Shown here in pieces: positions 61,524 through 64,000 of a DNA stretch of 64,000 nucleotides (positions are counted from its first letter, which is position 1; every line of letters starts with the position of its first letter). This DNA is from Bacteroidota bacterium (GTDB lineage Bacteria; Bacteroidota; Bacteroidia; AKYH767-A; 2013-40CM-41-45), in NCBI GenBank assembly GCA_003389385.1, contig QQVM01000005.1:1-64000 (forward strand), written 5' to 3'. A program made the position numbers and the translations under genes. The notes beneath the pieces were generated by a model. The model was not told the DNA's origin. It made no database searches and saw only the letters and a list, made by a program, of their open reading frames with translations.

Positions 61524-62807
61524 TCAGTATCCGTATTTTTCTTTCCATCGTTGTTTCAGAAATTCTCTTAATTCCATCTCTCTCGGATTGCTTCCGGGAT
61601 TATAAAGCTGCTTTCCACTCAGCTGCTCAGGCATGAACTCCTGACCCGCGAACGAATCTTTTTTTGAGTGATCATATTCATAACCTTCAGAATATCCCAG
61701 TTCTTTCATCAGCTTTGTCGGAGCATTCCGAATATGCAAAGGCACAGGAAGATCTCCGCTTTGTCTGACCAGCTGAAGCGCTTCCTCAATAGCCATGTAG
61801 GATGCATTGCTTTTTGCAGAAGATGCAAGGTAAATTGCTGTCTGGCTCAAGATTATTCTGCATTCAGGATATCCTGTCTTGTAGCATGCTTCAAAGCAGG
61901 CAGTGGCAATAACCAGAGCAGTTGGATTTGCATTTCCAATATCTTCGGATGCAAGAATCAGCATTCGTCTCGCAATGAACATAGGATCCTCACCACCATG
62001 AATCATTCTGGCAAGCCAGTAAACAGCCGCATTGGGATCAGAACCCCGTATTGACTTTATGAAAGCGCTGATGATATCATAATGTTGTTCTCCCCCTTTG
62101 TCGTATAGTGCCGATTTTTCCTGAGCAAGCTTTTGAACCACTTCATCACTGATGATTACATCTTCCTCTTCATTGTAAGAATTAACTGTCAGTTCGAGCA
62201 GATTCAGCAATTTGCGTGCATCACCTCCTGAAAGCCTGAGCAATGCATTTGTTGCTTCCAGGTGAATTTTTCTCTTTTTTAAAGAGGGGGCATTTTCTAT
62301 AGCGTAGCTGATTATTTTCAGCAGATCTTCCTTGCCTAGTTCTTTCAATACATATACCTGGCATCTTGAAAGCAGGGGAGAGATCACTTCAAAGGATGGA
62401 TTCTCTGTAGTAGCTCCTATTAATGTGACATATCCTCTTTCAACAGCATGAAGTAGTGAATCCTGTTGGCTCTTGCTGAATCGGTGTATTTCATCAATAA
62501 ATAATATTGCATTCCCTTCCACTTCTTTCAACTCTCCGGAATATCGAATCGCCCTATCAATAAGCTCCCTTACGTCTTTTACCCCGGAATGGACAGCACT
62601 TAGCGTGTAAAACGGCCTTTTTAACCCTGATGCAATGATATTGGCCAGTGTAGTTTTACCTACTCCCGGCGGTCCCCAGAGAATCATGGAGGGAATACGT
62701 CCTGACTCAATGGCTTTTCTTAAAACCGAATCTTTGCCAACAAGGTGATCCTGACCGAAATAATGATCCAGATCTTTTGGCCTTAAACATTCTGCAAGAG
62801 GAATCAT
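61524..62807 (-). CDS. rarA: Replication-associated recombination protein RarA
   Basis: A 427-aa AAA+ ATPase related to clamp loaders. N-terminal PLAECLRPKDLDHYFGQDHLVG, Walker A GPPGVGKTT, Walker B FIDEIHRF, sensor GATTENPSF and the C-terminal MgsA-type domain (YWLARMIHGGEDPMFIARRM). It acts at stalled replication forks. It is divergent from the TonB-receptor-like gene at the right edge. Confidence 0.95.
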   Translation of the reverse strand: MIPLAECLRPKDLDHYFGQDHLVGKDSVLRKAIESGRIPSMILWGPPGVGKTTLANIIASGLKRPFYTLSAVHSGVKDVRELIDRAIRYSGELKEVEGNAILFIDEIHRFSKSQQDSLLHAVERGYVTLIGATTENPSFEVISPLLSRCQVYVLKELGKEDLLKIISYAIENAPSLKKRKIHLEATNALLRLSGGDARKLLNLLELTVNSYNEEEDVIISDEVVQKLAQEKSALYDKGGEQHYDIISAFIKSIRGSDPNAAVYWLARMIHGGEDPMFIARRMLILASEDIGNANPTALVIATACFEACYKTGYPECRIILSQTAIYLASSAKSNASYMAIEEALQLVRQSGDLPVPLHIRNAPTKLMKELGYSEGYEYDHSKKDSFAGQEFMPEQLSGKQLYNPGSNPREMELREFLKQRWKEKYGY

Positions 62808-62863
62808 CTGTCCAAGATACTCATCAATGTTAACAATTCACCAACAGGGTTCAGGCTTTGTCT

Positions 62864-62894
62864 TTTGCACTGCAAAACAATTGCTTTACCTTTG
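62864..62894 (+). promoter_or_regulatory. Bacteroidota promoter with -33 and -7 boxes
   Basis: TTTG at 62864-62867 and TACCTTTG at 62887-62894 with a 19-nt spacer match the Bacteroidota sigma consensus. The ATG follows 18 nt later at 62913. This is the clearest complete promoter in the window. Confidence 0.7.
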
Positions 62895-62912
62895 CGAACT
62901 ATTTTGAAATCA

Positions 62913-64000
62913 ATGAAGTGCGGTAAAATTGTTTTGTGGCTTTGTATGGGCCTTTCCTTTGTTCGAGTGCAGGCTCAGCAAGCGGGGCAGTTTAGGAACT
63001 TGCCAGATTCTGTTCGTCAGAATATGCCGAAAATCGGAAAGGTGAGCGGCCAGGTCATGGATGGCGCAACAGGTGAGCCCGTGGGATTCGCTTCTGTTGC
63101 AGTTTTATCAGTTCCTGATTCTTCTCTGGTTGGTGGAAACATGACAGATGAGAAGGGAAATTTCCAGATTTCAGAATTACCATATGGGAGGTACTGTCTG
63201 CAAATTTCCTTTGTAGGTTACAGCACCCGGTTCAGTGATCCTTTCGGTATCATGCCTCAAAATACCGAACATCACAGCGGTGTCATCAAATTGAATACCT
63301 CGGCTTCTCGTCTGAAGCAGATTGATGTAGTCGGGGAGAAATCGGAATTCAACAATTCACTCGACCGAAAAGTCTACAATGTGGACAAAAACATTGTGAA
63401 TACAGGCGGGACAGTCACTGAGGTCATGCAAAACATTCCATCTGTGACTGTGGATATAGACGGAAGAGTGAGTTTGAGAGGATCTGAAAACGTCAGTATA
63501 CTGATTGACGGAAAACCTTCCGGTATGCTGGGAAGCGACAGGAAGGCGGTACTTGACCAGATTCCGGCGAGTGCTGTGGATCAAATTGAAGTCATCACGA
63601 ATCCATCAGCCAAATATGAAGCGAGCGGAATGGCCGGCATCATCAACATCAAGACTAAGAAGGAAAAGATGAAGGGCCTGAACGGAAATGTTTCTGCAGG
63701 TGTTGGCTCGAACGATAAATACAATTTAAGCGGCGGTCTGAACAACCGTACAGCAAAGACTAATATTCATACAAATTTTTCATACAGAAACGATACAAGA
63801 AGTACTACCGGCACAGGAATTCAACAGCATTATTTTCCCGATCGTGAACCTTATTACTATACTTTCAATTCACAGGGAACACGAAAGTCAGAATTTGTAT
63901 CGGGTAAAGTTGGTGCCGATTTTTATCTTGATCAGAGAAATGTAATCGGGATCAGCGGCTCAGCAAACAGGAGAACAGAATATGATCCTGATCAGGTCGA
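62913..64000 (+). CDS. TonB-dependent receptor-like outer-membrane protein (partial)
   Basis: Absent from the ORF track because it has no stop before the window ends; I translated it by hand and it stays open to base 64000. The 362 visible codons give a signal peptide (MKCGKIVLWLCMGLSFVRVQAQ), a carboxypeptidase-like regulatory domain (GKVSGQVMDGATGEPVGFAS, about 40-125), a plug domain (MQNIPSVTVDIDGRVSLRGSENVSILIDGKPSG, IPASAVDQIEVITNPSAKYEASG) and the beginning of a beta-barrel. It belongs to the group often called outer membrane beta-barrel family protein. The right end is cut by the window. Confidence 0.9.
   Translation, partial: MKCGKIVLWLCMGLSFVRVQAQQAGQFRNLPDSVRQNMPKIGKVSGQVMDGATGEPVGFASVAVLSVPDSSLVGGNMTDEKGNFQISELPYGRYCLQISFVGYSTRFSDPFGIMPQNTEHHSGVIKLNTSASRLKQIDVVGEKSEFNNSLDRKVYNVDKNIVNTGGTVTEVMQNIPSVTVDIDGRVSLRGSENVSILIDGKPSGMLGSDRKAVLDQIPASAVDQIEVITNPSAKYEASGMAGIINIKTKKEKMKGLNGNVSAGVGSNDKYNLSGGLNNRTAKTNIHTNFSYRNDTRSTTGTGIQQHYFPDREPYYYTFNSQGTRKSEFVSGKVGADFYLDQRNVIGISGSANRRTEYDPDQV

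Overview
The window comes from a Bacteroidota chromosome, probably an environmental member such as a Sphingobacteriia or Chitinophagia relative; the exact family cannot be fixed from sequence alone. Support comes from secreted proteins with C-terminal type IX secretion (T9SS) sorting domains, TonB-dependent receptors with carboxypeptidase-like N-domains, Bacteroidota-typical families (DUF4249, DUF5723, DUF3127, YwqK-type MORN repeats) and promoters of the TAnnTTTG (-7) type. No rRNA, tRNA, IS element, prophage or CRISPR array was seen. One structural RNA, RNase P RNA, is clear.

Region by region. 1-6270 is accessory: an A+T-rich single-gene type IIG-like restriction-modification protein flanked by two matching hairpins and short repeats, then a 34-35 bp tandem array, a MORN-repeat protein, a GNAT acetyltransferase, and a G-rich heptamer array ending in a perfect 20-bp inverted repeat. 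6272-15655 is envelope and housekeeping: LptD, divergent N-acetylmuramoyl-L-alanine amidase, an MCE/MlaD protein, a membrane Fe-S/HdrD-like pair, a YdjM-type membrane protein, SlyD and DUF3127. Between slyD and DUF3127 lies a structured repeat bracketed by two copies of the slyD tail plus terminator. 15822-20474 holds a T9SS-exported lysyl-oxidase-like protein, a beta-propeller-like secreted protein and a GlcD-type oxidase. 20502-32773 holds an SDR, two TonB-receptor operons, an AlkB-like di-iron enzyme, a T9SS subtilase, pterin dehydratase, thioredoxin reductase and a second copy of the structured repeat. 32921-33363 is rnpB with its terminator.

33434-46208 contains a membrane VWA-like protein, an M48/Ste24 protease, an FAD oxidoreductase operon, an OmpR-type two-component system next to an acidic T9SS-tailed protein, RidA, an LEA-2 lipoprotein and a phosphosulfolactate synthase translationally coupled to a TPR protein. 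46380-62807 is mostly core: recF-dciA, ndk, split transhydrogenase (pntAA, an unknown 120-aa gene, pntAB, pntB), an MBL hydrolase, ffh, folD, queE, a PorE-like OmpA protein, a lipoprotein-DUF5723-kdsA operon and rarA. A TonB-receptor-like gene runs off the right edge.

The common thread is the outer envelope: LPS (KdsA, LptD), phospholipid trafficking (MlaD), peptidoglycan (amidase, OmpA) and T9SS surface enzymes. The most unusual points are two families of dispersed hairpins whose stems change in a compensated way while their loops stay fixed, the duplicated terminator, the lysyl oxidase domain with its copper and cofactor residues intact, and the bacterial ComA homologue.
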